Of a stretch of DNA of 64,000 nucleotides, positions 1 through 7,975 are shown one piece after another. This stretch comes from Ectopseudomonas mendocina. Its GTDB lineage: Bacteria; Pseudomonadota; Gammaproteobacteria; Pseudomonadales; Pseudomonadaceae. Both the position numbers and the translations under genes were made by a program. A model generated the notes under the pieces. It made no database searches. It saw nothing but the letters and a program-made list of their open reading frames with translations, and had not been told where the DNA came from. The stretch lies in the NCBI RefSeq assembly GCF_007049795.1, contig NZ_SCFY01000003.1:62001-126000 (forward strand). The letters are read 5' to 3'. Position 1 is the first letter of the stretch. Every line of letters begins with the position of its first letter.

Positions 1-1
1 C

Positions 2-313
2 GCCGAGTTCTGGCGCGTGCTGAAACCGGGTGGCCGGTTACTATTGGCCGAATCGACCAAGTTCTACATCGATACCTGGGTGATCCGCTGGCTGTTCCGT
101 CACCCGATGCACGTTCAACGTAGCGCCGAGCAGTACCTGCAAATGCTCAGCGCGCAGGGTTTCCAGTTCGAAGAGAGCAGTGTTTCCTACCCCTATCTGT
201 GGTGGAGTCGCTCCAAGGATTTCGGCCTGCTGGAGCGCTGGGGGCTGATGCGGCCCAAACCGGTCGGCCAACGCGACGAAACGCTGCTCAACGTAGTGGC
301 GCGCAAACCGTGA
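2..313 (+). CDS. SAM-dependent methyltransferase, C-terminal part (APE cluster, cut by window edge)
   Basis: The reading frame is open from the window edge, so only the last 103 or so residues are present. The stretch [15 protein letters not shown] is the typical post-motif strand of class I SAM methyltransferases of the UbiE/Methyltransf_11 kind. The rest is a helical C-terminal region ending NVVARKP. The stop overlaps the ATG of the next gene by one base, so it belongs to the downstream operon. In aryl polyene clusters a methyltransferase in this position is thought to modify the aryl head group. The SAM-binding glycine loop lies outside the window, so the class is inferred from the C-terminal half. 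Confidence 0.75.
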   Translation, partial: AEFWRVLKPGGRLLLAESTKFYIDTWVIRWLFRHPMHVQRSAEQYLQMLSAQGFQFEESSVSYPYLWWSRSKDFGLLERWGLMRPKPVGQRDETLLNVVARKP

Positions 314-807
314 TGCCACGCATACTCCTGCTCGTCGCCAGCCTGCTGCTGGGCGCCTGCGCCGCACATACCCCCGTGCCGCAGACGCCACCGGCACTGG
401 TCGCGCCATTGCCGCTCAGCCTGCAGATCCAGCGCGAGCAGGCGCAGGTGCGACAGGACTGGCTGCTGGTGATCCAGCGTGAAGGCTCGGCCCTGCGCTG
501 GTCACTGATGGATCCACTGGGCATCCCACAGGCGCGTCAGCTGCTGGATGCCGGACAATGGCGCAACGACGGCCTGTTGCCACCCAATACCGAAGCGCGA
601 GAACTGTTCGCTGCGCTGCTGTTTGCCCTGACCCGAGGCGACGCGCTGCAGGCCTACCCGGCCGGCAGCTGGCAACAGGTGAGTGATGACCAACGCCGCC
701 TTGTGCCGGACTGGACCGTCGACTACCACGGCGCACTGAATTTCACCCTTGGCAAGACCGGCCTGAACTACCGGATACATGCACTGAACCTGGAAGAAAG
801 CGATTGA
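313..807 (+). CDS. DUF3261-type outer-membrane lipoprotein of the APE cluster
   Basis: A 164-residue protein starting MPRILLLVASLLLGACAAH. The lipobox LGAC makes it a predicted lipoprotein with lipid on Cys16. The body is a small mixed fold with no catalytic motif that I recognise. The ATG at 313 overlaps the preceding stop, and its own stop overlaps the next ATG, so translation is probably coupled. A DUF3261 lipoprotein between the methyltransferase/exporter genes and the terminal ketosynthases is a hallmark of aryl polyene clusters. It probably helps localise or move the pigment lipid to the outer membrane, but no direct role is known to me. Confidence 0.8.
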   Translation: MPRILLLVASLLLGACAAHTPVPQTPPALVAPLPLSLQIQREQAQVRQDWLLVIQREGSALRWSLMDPLGIPQARQLLDAGQWRNDGLLPPNTEARELFAALLFALTRGDALQAYPAGSWQQVSDDQRRLVPDWTVDYHGALNFTLGKTGLNYRIHALNLEESD

Positions 808-2009
808 TGTCCCGTGCCCCTACCCCCGGCTACCTCAATGCACTCGGCGTGATCTGCGCCTTGGGCGAAGGCAAGCAGGCCGTCGCCGATGCGCTGTTCG
901 CCGGCGACACCTCGGGCATGCGTGCCGAAGACGGCTGGGTCAGTGAACGCTGCCTGACGGTCGGCGCCGTGCATGCCGATCTGCCAGCCATGCCAGCCGG
1001 TTTCGAGCGCTCGCACAGTCGCAATAACCAACTGCTGCTTGCAGCCGCGCTGCAGATCGAGCCCGAACTGCGCGCGGCCATCGCCCGCCATGGTGCTCAC
1101 CGCGTCGGCCTGGTGCTGGGTACGAGCACCTCGGGCATTCGCGAAGCGGGCGAGCATATCGGGTGCCAGCTCGACGATGGCGAGCTGCCAGCCGAGTACG
1201 ACTACATCCAGCAGGAGATGGCCGCGCCAGCGAACTTCCTGGCGGACTGGCTGAAACTGACTGGCCCGGTCTACTGCCAGTCCACCGCCTGCACATCCAG
1301 CGCCCGCGCCCTGCTCAGCGCCCATCGCCTGCTGCGCATGGGCCTGTGCGACGCGGTGATCTGCGGCGGCGTGGACAGCCTGTGCCGCCTGACCCTAAAT
1401 GGGTTCTCAGCGCTGGAGGCGGTTTCCGCCGAGCCCTGCAATCCGTTCTCGGTGAATCGCAACGGCATCAATATCGGCGAAGCGGCGGCCCTGTTCCTGA
1501 TGACGCGCGAGCCTTCGCCCATCGCCTTCTTCGGCGGCGGCGCCACGTCCGATGCCCACCATATTTCCGCCCCGCATCCAGAAGGGGTCGGCGCCCGAGC
1601 CGCCATGGAGAAGGCCCTGGCCAGCGCCGGCCTGACGCCGGATCGGATCGACTACTTAAACCTGCACGGCACTGCCACCCGCCACAACGACGCGATGGAG
1701 AGCAAAGCGGTACAGGCCCTGTTCCCCAATGGCCTGCCCTGCTCGTCGAGCAAGCCCATGACCGGCCACACCCTGGGCGCCGCAGGTGCACTGGAGGCGG
1801 CCTTCTGCTGGCTGACGCTGAGCGAGTACAACCGTGACGGACTGCTGCCACCGCACCTCTGGGACGGACAGCGCGATCCCGAACTGGCACCGATCGAGCT
1901 CGTCCAGGCCGGTGCCCAGCTTCCGCGTAAACAGGGCCGCCATCTGATGAGCAACTCCTTCGCCTTTGGCGGCAATAATGTCGCCCTGATTCTGGGGGAT
2001 GCGCCATGA
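807..2009 (+). CDS. Beta-ketoacyl-ACP synthase, ApeO-like (aryl polyene)
   Basis: A 400-residue ketosynthase of the FabF/FabB thiolase fold. Visible active-site residues are Cys162 in STACTSS, His287 in NLHGTAT and His321 in MTGHTLGAAG, and the C-terminal SNSFAFGGNN loop is intact, so it should condense malonyl-ACP. In aryl polyene systems the equivalent protein (ApeO) works as a heterodimer with a chain-length-factor-like partner (ApeC), which would be encoded to the left of this window. The ATG at 807 shares a base with the previous stop. The end overlaps the dehydratase gene by four bases. Confidence 0.88.
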   Translation: MSRAPTPGYLNALGVICALGEGKQAVADALFAGDTSGMRAEDGWVSERCLTVGAVHADLPAMPAGFERSHSRNNQLLLAAALQIEPELRAAIARHGAHRVGLVLGTSTSGIREAGEHIGCQLDDGELPAEYDYIQQEMAAPANFLADWLKLTGPVYCQSTACTSSARALLSAHRLLRMGLCDAVICGGVDSLCRLTLNGFSALEAVSAEPCNPFSVNRNGINIGEAAALFLMTREPSPIAFFGGGATSDAHHISAPHPEGVGARAAMEKALASAGLTPDRIDYLNLHGTATRHNDAMESKAVQALFPNGLPCSSSKPMTGHTLGAAGALEAAFCWLTLSEYNRDGLLPPHLWDGQRDPELAPIELVQAGAQLPRKQGRHLMSNSFAFGGNNVALILGDAP

Positions 2010-2479
2010 AACTCTGGCCCGTCGCCGAACTGGTGCCCCATGCCGGCAACATGGTGCTGCTCGACGAAGTACTGAGCTGCGATAGCGAAGCGATCGAGGT
2101 GCGCCTCGTCGTACGTCCGGATGGCTTGCTCAGCGATGCCGACGGCAATCTTCCAGCCTGGACCGGCATCGAGCTGATGGCACAGGCCATCGCCGCCTTC
2201 GCCGGCATCCAGGCCAAGCGTGCCGGCTTGCCGGTGGAACTGGGCTTCCTGCTCGGTACACGCAAGTACGCCTGCAACGTCGAGCGTTTCCCGGCTGGCA
2301 GCGAACTGCACATCCGCGCCCTGTGCTCGCTGCAGGACGACAACGGCATGGGCGTGTTCGAATGCCATCTGCAAGGCCCCGGCATCCAGGCCGAGGCTCG
2401 CCTCAACGTGTTCCGCCCGCCGCAACCGGCGGTTTATTTACAAGAGCCACAAGAACCGCAAGAACAATCCCATGACTGA
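2006..2479 (+). CDS. Hotdog-fold 3-hydroxyacyl-ACP dehydratase, ApeP-like
   Basis: A 157-residue hotdog protein. His12 in LVPHAGNMVLLD matches the FabZ-type catalytic histidine, and Glu56 in TGIELMAQ on the long helix is the likely acidic partner. It should dehydrate 3-hydroxyacyl-ACP intermediates to the trans-enoyl units of the polyene. In the characterised E. coli aryl polyene system the dehydratase is a heterodimer of two hotdog subunits (ApeI and ApeP), so a second subunit is expected upstream. The C-terminus is a short proline/glutamine-rich tail (EPQEPQEQ). It overlaps the next gene by eight bases. Confidence 0.85.
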   Translation: MKLWPVAELVPHAGNMVLLDEVLSCDSEAIEVRLVVRPDGLLSDADGNLPAWTGIELMAQAIAAFAGIQAKRAGLPVELGFLLGTRKYACNVERFPAGSELHIRALCSLQDDNGMGVFECHLQGPGIQAEARLNVFRPPQPAVYLQEPQEPQEQSHD

Positions 2480-3215
2480 AACTACTTCCGCCAACACCGT
2501 TCTGGTCACCGGCTCCAGCCGCGGCATCGGCCGCGCCATCGCCCTGCGCCTGGCGCGCTCGGGCCATGACATCGTCCTGCACTGCCGCTCGCGCCGCGAT
2601 GAGGCCGAAGCCGTGCAGGCGCAGATCGTCGAACTCGGGCGCCAGGCGCGCATCCTGCAATTCGACGTATCCGACCGCGCCGCCTGCCGTTCGGCACTGG
2701 AGGCCGACGTCGAAGCCCATGGCGCCTACTACGGCGTGGTGTGCAACGCCGGCCTGACCCGCGACGGCGCCTTCCCGGCGCTCTCCGAGGAAGACTGGGA
2801 TCAGGTGCTGCGCACCAACCTGGACGGTTTCTACAACGTGCTGCACCCACTGACCATGCCGATGATCCGCCGCCGTGCGCCAGGCCGTATCGTCTGCATC
2901 ACCTCGGTATCCGGGTTGGTCGGCAACCGCGGCCAGGTCAACTACAGCGCCTCCAAGGCTGGCGTGATCGGCGCCGCCAAGGCCCTGGCGATCGAGCTGG
3001 CCAAACGCAAGATCACCGTCAACTGCGTGGCCCCGGGCCTGATCGATACCGAGATTCTCGACGAGCTGGTTCCGGTCGACGAAATCCTCAAGATGATTCC
3101 GGCGGCGCGCATGGGCACCCCGGAAGAAGTGGCGGGTGCGGTGAACTTCCTGATGTCCAGCGAAGCGGCGTACATTACCCGCCAGGTTCTCGCAGTGAAT
3201 GGCGGTCTGTGCTGA
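2472..3215 (+). CDS. 3-oxoacyl-ACP reductase, FabG family, ApeQ-like
   Basis: A 247-residue short-chain dehydrogenase/reductase. The NADP-binding loop TGSSRGIG is at residues 13-20, CNAG at 91-94, the catalytic Asn116, Ser145, Tyr158 and Lys162 (YSASK) are all present, and the C-terminal end VLAVNGGLC is FabG-like. It reduces 3-oxoacyl-ACP during aryl polyene elongation. I chose the ATG at 2472, which overlaps the dehydratase stop. An upstream in-frame extension to 2220 would run through the dehydratase gene and has no homology. It is the only ketoreductase in the window, so the second polyketide locus at 6.7-14.6 kb may have to share it. Confidence 0.9.
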   Translation: MTETTSANTVLVTGSSRGIGRAIALRLARSGHDIVLHCRSRRDEAEAVQAQIVELGRQARILQFDVSDRAACRSALEADVEAHGAYYGVVCNAGLTRDGAFPALSEEDWDQVLRTNLDGFYNVLHPLTMPMIRRRAPGRIVCITSVSGLVGNRGQVNYSASKAGVIGAAKALAIELAKRKITVNCVAPGLIDTEILDELVPVDEILKMIPAARMGTPEEVAGAVNFLMSSEAAYITRQVLAVNGGLC

Positions 3216-4441
3216 TGAAACGTGTAGTCGTCACCGGTATGGCCGGTATCACCTCGCTGGGCAGCGACTGGCCAACCATCTCGGCCGCGTTCAAAGCCGG
3301 CAAAAGTGGTATCCGCCGCATGGACGAATGGGATCGCTTCACCGAGCTGAACACCCGCCTGGGCGGGCCGGTGGACGATTTCGTCCAGCCCAAGCACTGG
3401 AATCGCAAGCAGACGCGCAGCATGGGCCGGGTGTCCAAGCTGGCGGTGTACGCCGCTGAACGCGCGCTGGAACACGCCGGTTTGCTCGGCGATCCGTGCA
3501 TCGCCGACGGGCGCATGGGCGTGGCCTGCGGCTCGTCCACCGGCAGCACCGAGGAGGTCAAGGCCTTCGGCAACATGCTGCTGAACTCGGTGGCCGACGG
3601 CCTCAACGCCAACTCCTACATCCGCATGATGCCGCACACCACGGCGGCCAACATCAGCATCTTCTTCGGTCTCAAGGGCCGCCTGATCCCGACCTCTAGC
3701 GCCTGCACCAGCGGCAGCCAGGGCATCGGCTATGCCTACGAGGCGATCAAGTTCGGCCGCCTGAAGATGATGCTCGCCGGTGGCGCCGAAGAGCTGTGCC
3801 CGACCGAGGCCATGGTCTTCGATGCGCTCTACGCCACCAGTCTGAAGAACGACGCCCCGCACACCAGCCCACGCCCCTACGACAGCAGCCGCGACGGCCT
3901 GGTGATCGGCGAAGGCGCCGGCATCCTTGTGCTCGAAGAGCTGGAACACGCCCTCGCCCGTGGCGCCACCATCCATGCCGAGATCGTCGGTTTCGGCTGC
4001 AACTCCGATGGCCAGCACGCCACCAAGCCGGTTCAGGAAACCATGCGCGGAGCGATGCAGCTGGCGCTCGATGACGCCGGCCTGGAACCTTCCGCCATCG
4101 GTTACGTCAACGGCCATGGCACCGCGACCGAGCAGGGCGACGTGGCCGAAACCCTGGCCACCAGCAGCCTGTTCGGCCCGCGCATGCCCATCAGCTCGCA
4201 GAAAAGTTATTTCGGCCACACATTGGGCGCCTGCGGCGCACTGGAGTCCTGGTTCAGCATCGAGATGATGAACTCGGACAGTTACGTGCACACCCACAAC
4301 CTGGATGCCATCGATCCGGCTTGTGGCGAGCTGGACTACCTGCGCGGCGAGTTCCGCCAGATGAGCCACGAGTACGTGATGAACAACAACTTCGCCTTCG
4401 GTGGCGTGAATACCTCGCTGATCTTCAAGCGCTGGCATTGA
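3215..4441 (+). CDS. Beta-ketoacyl-ACP synthase, ApeR-like
   Basis: A 408-residue FabF-family ketosynthase starting MKRVVVTGMAGITSLG. Cys164 in SSACTSGSQG, His301 in GHGTAT and His335 in YFGHTLGACG form a complete catalytic triad, and the NNNFAFGGVN loop is present. It is the last gene of the aryl polyene operon and overlaps ApeQ by one base. The characterised equivalent (ApeR) is a stand-alone homodimeric ketosynthase that supports early condensations, whereas ApeO needs a partner. Distinguishing it from housekeeping FabF rests on context: it sits directly behind ApeO/P/Q-like genes. Confidence 0.87.
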   Translation: MKRVVVTGMAGITSLGSDWPTISAAFKAGKSGIRRMDEWDRFTELNTRLGGPVDDFVQPKHWNRKQTRSMGRVSKLAVYAAERALEHAGLLGDPCIADGRMGVACGSSTGSTEEVKAFGNMLLNSVADGLNANSYIRMMPHTTAANISIFFGLKGRLIPTSSACTSGSQGIGYAYEAIKFGRLKMMLAGGAEELCPTEAMVFDALYATSLKNDAPHTSPRPYDSSRDGLVIGEGAGILVLEELEHALARGATIHAEIVGFGCNSDGQHATKPVQETMRGAMQLALDDAGLEPSAIGYVNGHGTATEQGDVAETLATSSLFGPRMPISSQKSYFGHTLGACGALESWFSIEMMNSDSYVHTHNLDAIDPACGELDYLRGEFRQMSHEYVMNNNFAFGGVNTSLIFKRWH

Positions 4442-4464
4442 TTTTCAACAGACAAGGAACACGG

Positions 4465-4857
4465 ATGATGTCTCGTTTCACTCGATTTGCTCTGATCGCA
4501 ACCCTGCTGCTGGGCGTTGCAGCCTGTACGTCGAAACCGGTGATGAACATCGAGAACCGCACACCCACTTCGACGGTCAGGAGTGAGGATGATATGCGCC
4601 GCGCTATTCTCGCCGCGCTGCAAAGCCGCCAGTGGACCGTCGAGCGTGCCGACCGAGGCAACATCATGGCGCTCATCCAGCGCCGCAATCACCAGGCCGA
4701 GATCACCATTCCCTATAGCGCGTCGAGCTATTCGATCCGCTATCGCGACAGCCAGAACCTCGGTTACAAGAACGGCAAGATCCACCGCAACTACAACAAG
4801 TGGATTCATAATCTGGATCGCAACATCCAGCAGGAACTGAACAGGGCGTCCTTCTGA
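4465..4857 (+). CDS. Small predicted lipoprotein, function unknown
   Basis: A 130-residue protein with a signal peptide and a lipobox VAAC (lipidated Cys21). The mature part is basic, with HRNYNKWIHNLDRNIQQEL near the end. I do not recognise a named family, though small lipoproteins of this pattern are common near pigment and phospholipid genes. The start at 4465 follows the sequence AAGGAACACGG, which gives a reasonable ribosome site. It lies 23 bases after the ApeR-like gene, so it is probably co-transcribed with the aryl polyene operon. Confidence 0.7.
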   Translation: MMSRFTRFALIATLLLGVAACTSKPVMNIENRTPTSTVRSEDDMRRAILAALQSRQWTVERADRGNIMALIQRRNHQAEITIPYSASSYSIRYRDSQNLGYKNGKIHRNYNKWIHNLDRNIQQELNRASF

Positions 4858-4959
4858 CAGGGTGCCTGGTTGGTAATGAGCTGTAGGTGATTGCTACAGG
4901 CCTACGCGCAGCAGACGTTGAACGAGCTTTTCCATACAGTGATATTCAAGGAGATAACC

Positions 4960-5400
4960 ATGAAAGCAAAAATCTGGACCACTGCCGCACTTCTCTCCGT
5001 TGCCCTGCTGCCCGGCCTTAGCCAGGCGCGCGACACCGCTCACTTCCTGGACTTCCAGTCGGTGGTCAACGAAGCGACCCAGGCCGGTCGTCTCGACGGT
5101 TCGGTGAAGTTCTTCCTGAACAAGACTCCGGCTGGCGCACAGATCATCAACGCCAACGTCACCACCAGCCAGAAGACCAACGCCTTCAACAAGACCGATG
5201 AAGCGGCTTGCAGCTGGGCACTGCAATCGGCCCTGATCAAACTGCAGAACTCGGCCAAGGCCGCAGGCGCCAACGCCGTGGTCGACCTGGCCAGCAACTA
5301 CAAGAACAAGGAATACCGCGACGACAGCAAATACGAATGCCACGCTGGTGCCATCATGGCCGGCGTCGCACTGAAGGCCAAGTACGCCAAGGTGAAGTGA
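4960..5400 (+). CDS. Exported protein of unknown function, YbjQ-like pattern
   Basis: A 146-residue protein with a clear signal peptide (MKAKIWTTAALLSVALLPGLSQA, cleavage after SQA). The strong ribosome site AAGGAG lies 7 bases before the ATG at 4960. Two cysteines remain in the mature protein. The segment AAGANAVVDLASNYK resembles in pattern the GANAVVG motif of YbjQ-like metal-binding-fold proteins. Similar exported proteins are sometimes misnamed excinuclease ATPase subunits in databases. No catalytic residues can be pointed to. A strong terminator hairpin follows directly. Confidence 0.72.
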   Translation: MKAKIWTTAALLSVALLPGLSQARDTAHFLDFQSVVNEATQAGRLDGSVKFFLNKTPAGAQIINANVTTSQKTNAFNKTDEAACSWALQSALIKLQNSAKAAGANAVVDLASNYKNKEYRDDSKYECHAGAIMAGVALKAKYAKVK

Positions 5401-5416
5401 CAAGACCTGCCCCCCC

Positions 5417-5443
5417 AAAAGGCCACCGTAAAGGTGGCCTTTT
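5417..5443 (+). terminator. Rho-independent terminator
   Basis: A perfect 11-base-pair stem (AAAAGGCCACC with GGTGGCCTTTT) around a GTAAA loop, ending in four Ts. It lies 16 bases after the stop at 5400 and only 20 bases before the next ATG at 5464, so it separates the exported protein gene from the following lipoprotein gene. Confidence 0.85.
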
Positions 5444-5463
5444 CACGCAAGGAAGCCCTCTAC

Positions 5464-6057
5464 ATGTCGAAACTGCGCATTGCCCTGCCACTGCTCGTGG
5501 CGGCAACACTACTCGGTGGCTGCACCGCTACCCGGGTCACGCCACTAAAAACGGCGGCCGATCAAATGTGCATCCAAGAGAACCCAAAAGTTCAGGTCAG
5601 CGACTTCGTGCCCGTGTTGCAGGAAGGCTTTGCCCGACATGGTATCCAGACGCAAATCCACTCGAAGATTCCCAGGGCCGATTGCCCTTACGTGGTGACT
5701 TACACAGCTCGCCGTTCCTGGGACATGGCGCCGTATCTGTCCACCGCCGAAATCACCATTCTCGGCCCCCGTCGCCAGACACTGGCCACAGCCAGCTACC
5801 ACCTGCGCGGAAAGGGCGGTTTGTCGTTGATGAAATGGCAAGGCACCAAGAGCAAGATCGATCCGGTCATCGACGAGTTGCTGGCCAGCGCGCAGTTGAG
5901 CAGCACGGTCCAACCTGCCGCACAGGCCCACTCGACAGCCGAGCCACGCAAGAGCCTGGATGAACGCGTGCGTGATCTGCAGCAGCAGAATCTCGGCTAT
6001 GAGGAATATCAACGCGCCTATCGGCAGCTTCTGCTGGAGCACCAGAGCGCGCAATAG
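5464..6057 (+). CDS. Predicted lipoprotein, possibly Sbal_3080-type
   Basis: A 197-residue protein with signal peptide and lipobox LGGC (Cys20). The mature part has MCIQENPKVQV and DCPYVVTYTARRSWDM, which I associate loosely with the Sbal_3080 lipoprotein family. That assignment is from memory and weak. The C-terminal 60 residues are Gln/Ala-rich and look helical (LQQQNLGYEEYQRAYRQLL). The ATG at 5464 comes right after the terminator of the preceding gene, so it needs either read-through or a promoter within 60 bases. Its end faces the minus-strand methyltransferase gene. Confidence 0.65.
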   Translation: MSKLRIALPLLVAATLLGGCTATRVTPLKTAADQMCIQENPKVQVSDFVPVLQEGFARHGIQTQIHSKIPRADCPYVVTYTARRSWDMAPYLSTAEITILGPRRQTLATASYHLRGKGGLSLMKWQGTKSKIDPVIDELLASAQLSSTVQPAAQAHSTAEPRKSLDERVRDLQQQNLGYEEYQRAYRQLLLEHQSAQ

Positions 6058-6075
6058 GGCTTCTGAACGAGGCGC

Positions 6076-6630
6076 TCAGAGCACGAGTGGCAGGAACATC
6101 CAGCTACGGCCCATGTACTGGCGATAGGCATCGCCGAAATAGGCCATACATTCGCGCTCTTCGCAGCGCGCCGAACACCACAGCAGCACGCTGGACAGCA
6201 CCGCCAGCAGCACGATCAGCACATCGATGCGTTTGAAGGCGATACCCCAGGCCAGCAGCAGCAACGAGCAGTACATCGGATGACGGATGTAGCGGAAGAT
6301 ACCGCCCGTCACCAACTGCGACGTGCGTTCGAAGGCAAATAGCTCATCATCCTGGCGCTGTGCTCCGGCGTTGCCGAAGCGGCGCATCTGGTAGATCCCG
6401 GCGAACAGCACCAGCAGCGAAAGGCTGAGCAGAACCCAGGCTATGCGCTGGTTCCATTCGCCCCGGTCGCCAAACCAGGATTCAGCGTTGAGCACCAGCA
6501 TCACCGCCATCGCCTCCCAAGCCAGGAAACGGTAGAACCCGTGGCTACGCGGATTGCCCAGCGTACGCCAGGAAATTCCCACCAGCACCGCACTGATCGT
6601 CCCAAAAGCCAGCCACTGCCAGATCGTCAC
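6076..6630 (-). CDS. Isoprenylcysteine/phospholipid-type membrane methyltransferase
   Basis: A 184-residue integral membrane protein with about four to five hydrophobic segments. The motif FRYIRHPMYCSLLLLAWG and the later ARCEERECMAYFGDAYRQYM are characteristic of the ICMT/PEMT family: the RHP loop binds SAM and the EE-x-x-YGxxY-type segment lies near the C-terminus. It would methylate a lipid or small isoprenoid/phenolic substrate at the inner membrane. It is divergent from the hotdog gene at 6694, with 63 bases between them, and lies between two pigment-type operons, so a role in modifying their products is possible but unproven. Confidence 0.8.
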   Translation of the reverse strand: MTIWQWLAFGTISAVLVGISWRTLGNPRSHGFYRFLAWEAMAVMLVLNAESWFGDRGEWNQRIAWVLLSLSLLVLFAGIYQMRRFGNAGAQRQDDELFAFERTSQLVTGGIFRYIRHPMYCSLLLLAWGIAFKRIDVLIVLLAVLSSVLLWCSARCEERECMAYFGDAYRQYMGRSWMFLPLVL

Positions 6631-6693
6631 GCCATCCTCCCTCTGTCCTCGCCTCTGTTACACTGCGTCGCCCAAATTTCCTGACCGCCCGCC

Positions 6694-7098
6694 ATGGATC
6701 GCACCCAACTGCACAGACTGCTGCCGCACCAGGGCGATGCTCTCTGGCTGGATGCATTGGTCGATCACGACAACCTCACTATCCGCGGTCTCAGCGCCTG
6801 GCATCACCTCGACAAGCTTGGCGAAAATGCCTCGCCTTGCCTGCTGTTCGAAGCCGCCGCCCAGCTTTGCGCCGCACATGGTGCCCTATACGGCGAAGCG
6901 GATGCCATTGAAATGGCCTTGGTCGGCAAACTTTCCCAGCTCAATCTGCACCCGGTCACACGCAGTGCAGAACCGCTGCTGGTCAGTGCCCAACAGGAGG
7001 CGCTGAGCCCGGCCGGCGGGCTCTACGCCTTCACCATCCATGCCGGCAGCCAACCACTGCTGGACGGCAAACTGCTGCTGGTGCTTGTCCGTGCTTGA
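6694..7098 (+). CDS. Hotdog-fold dehydratase of the second polyketide locus
   Basis: A 134-residue hotdog protein starting MDRTQLHRLLPHQGDALWLD. His12 aligns with the catalytic histidine of FabZ and of the ApeP-like protein at 2006, and Glu53 in LLFEAAAQLCA with the acidic residue. It resembles the ApeP-like protein in the first 20 residues (LxPHxGxxxxLD), but the rest is divergent. It should act on 3-hydroxyacyl-ACP made by the ketosynthase at 9407. It is the first gene of a six-gene overlapping operon. The ABC ATPase GTG start lies inside its last codons. Confidence 0.8.
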   Translation: MDRTQLHRLLPHQGDALWLDALVDHDNLTIRGLSAWHHLDKLGENASPCLLFEAAAQLCAAHGALYGEADAIEMALVGKLSQLNLHPVTRSAEPLLVSAQQEALSPAGGLYAFTIHAGSQPLLDGKLLLVLVRA

Positions 7099-7975
7099 GT
7101 TACGTGACGTCAGCTTCCGCTACCCGGGCGCAGACACCCTCGCCCTGCACGGCATCGATCTGCAACTGAAGGAAGGCCAGTGCCTGGGCCTGCTCGGCAG
7201 TAACGGCGCGGGCAAGACCACGCTACTGGCCCTGCTCAGCGATACGCTGGCCCTGCAGCAGGGTGAAATCCGCTGGCACGGCCCGCGCAGCCTGGGCCTG
7301 GTGCCCCAGCAATTGGCCTTCTACGCCGAACTCACGGTGGCCGAGAACCTAGCGCTGTTCGCCGACCTCTACCGTCTGCACGGTGCTCAGCGCCGCCAGC
7401 GGCTGGAGTTGAGCATTGCCAGCAGCGCTCTGGAAGACAAACTGCAACGCCGCGCAGCACGCCTGTCCGGTGGCGAGCAGCGCCGCCTGAACTTCGCCAT
7501 CGGCCTGCTCCAGCCCGCACGCCTGTACCTGTTCGATGAAGCCACTGTCGGCGTCGATGCCGCCAGCCGGCAAATGCTGCTCGATGCCGTCGAGCGGCTC
7601 GCCGCCGAAGGGCATGGGGTGATCTACACCAGCCACTATCTGGACGAGGTCGAGCGTGTGGCTGGGCGCATCCTGCTGCTGCATGAAGGCAAGGTGCGCC
7701 TCGATGTCGACAAACAGCAACTGCTCGATGGCGGCCACGGCCTGCTGCTGGAATGGCCGGAGCAGGTTCCCGCCGGTTTTCAGGAGCTGCTCGATCAGCT
7801 GCAACTGAGCGCCGAGACGCTGCCCGACGGCCTGCGCATCGGCAATCTGGACAGCCAGCAACTGCTGGCGATCACCCAGTTCCTCGCCGCGCAGCCTACT
7901 CCACCGAGCCTGCTGCGCTTTGGCCGGCCATCGCTGGAGCAGCTCTACCTGAGCCTCAACGGAGGCCGCCTGTGA
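7091..7975 (+). CDS. ABC transporter ATP-binding protein (product export)
   Basis: A 294-residue ABC ATPase. Walker A GSNGAGKTT is at residues 36-44, the signature LSGGEQRRL follows, Walker B is LYLFDEATVGVD, and the H-loop sits in YTSHYLDEVE. The C-terminal 80 residues are an extra domain as in DrrA/NatA-type exporters. I chose the GTG at 7091, which gives a start at the first strand of the fold (VLELRDVSFRYPG) and overlaps the hotdog gene by eight bases. The gene overlaps the permease by four bases, so the two should form one exporter. Its place among polyketide genes suggests it moves the finished lipid product. Confidence 0.9.
   Translation: MLELRDVSFRYPGADTLALHGIDLQLKEGQCLGLLGSNGAGKTTLLALLSDTLALQQGEIRWHGPRSLGLVPQQLAFYAELTVAENLALFADLYRLHGAQRRQRLELSIASSALEDKLQRRAARLSGGEQRRLNFAIGLLQPARLYLFDEATVGVDAASRQMLLDAVERLAAEGHGVIYTSHYLDEVERVAGRILLLHEGKVRLDVDKQQLLDGGHGLLLEWPEQVPAGFQELLDQLQLSAETLPDGLRIGNLDSQQLLAITQFLAAQPTPPSLLRFGRPSLEQLYLSLNGGRL

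Noticed and set aside
2942..4438. 498-codon frame antisense to the ApeR-like gene
   Set aside because: A composition shadow; the plus-strand ketosynthase has all catalytic motifs.
4918..4946. TTGAAC-N17-GATATT as a promoter for the exported protein at 4960
   Set aside because: Transcription would begin on top of the AAGGAG ribosome site, and both hexamers match only four of six bases.
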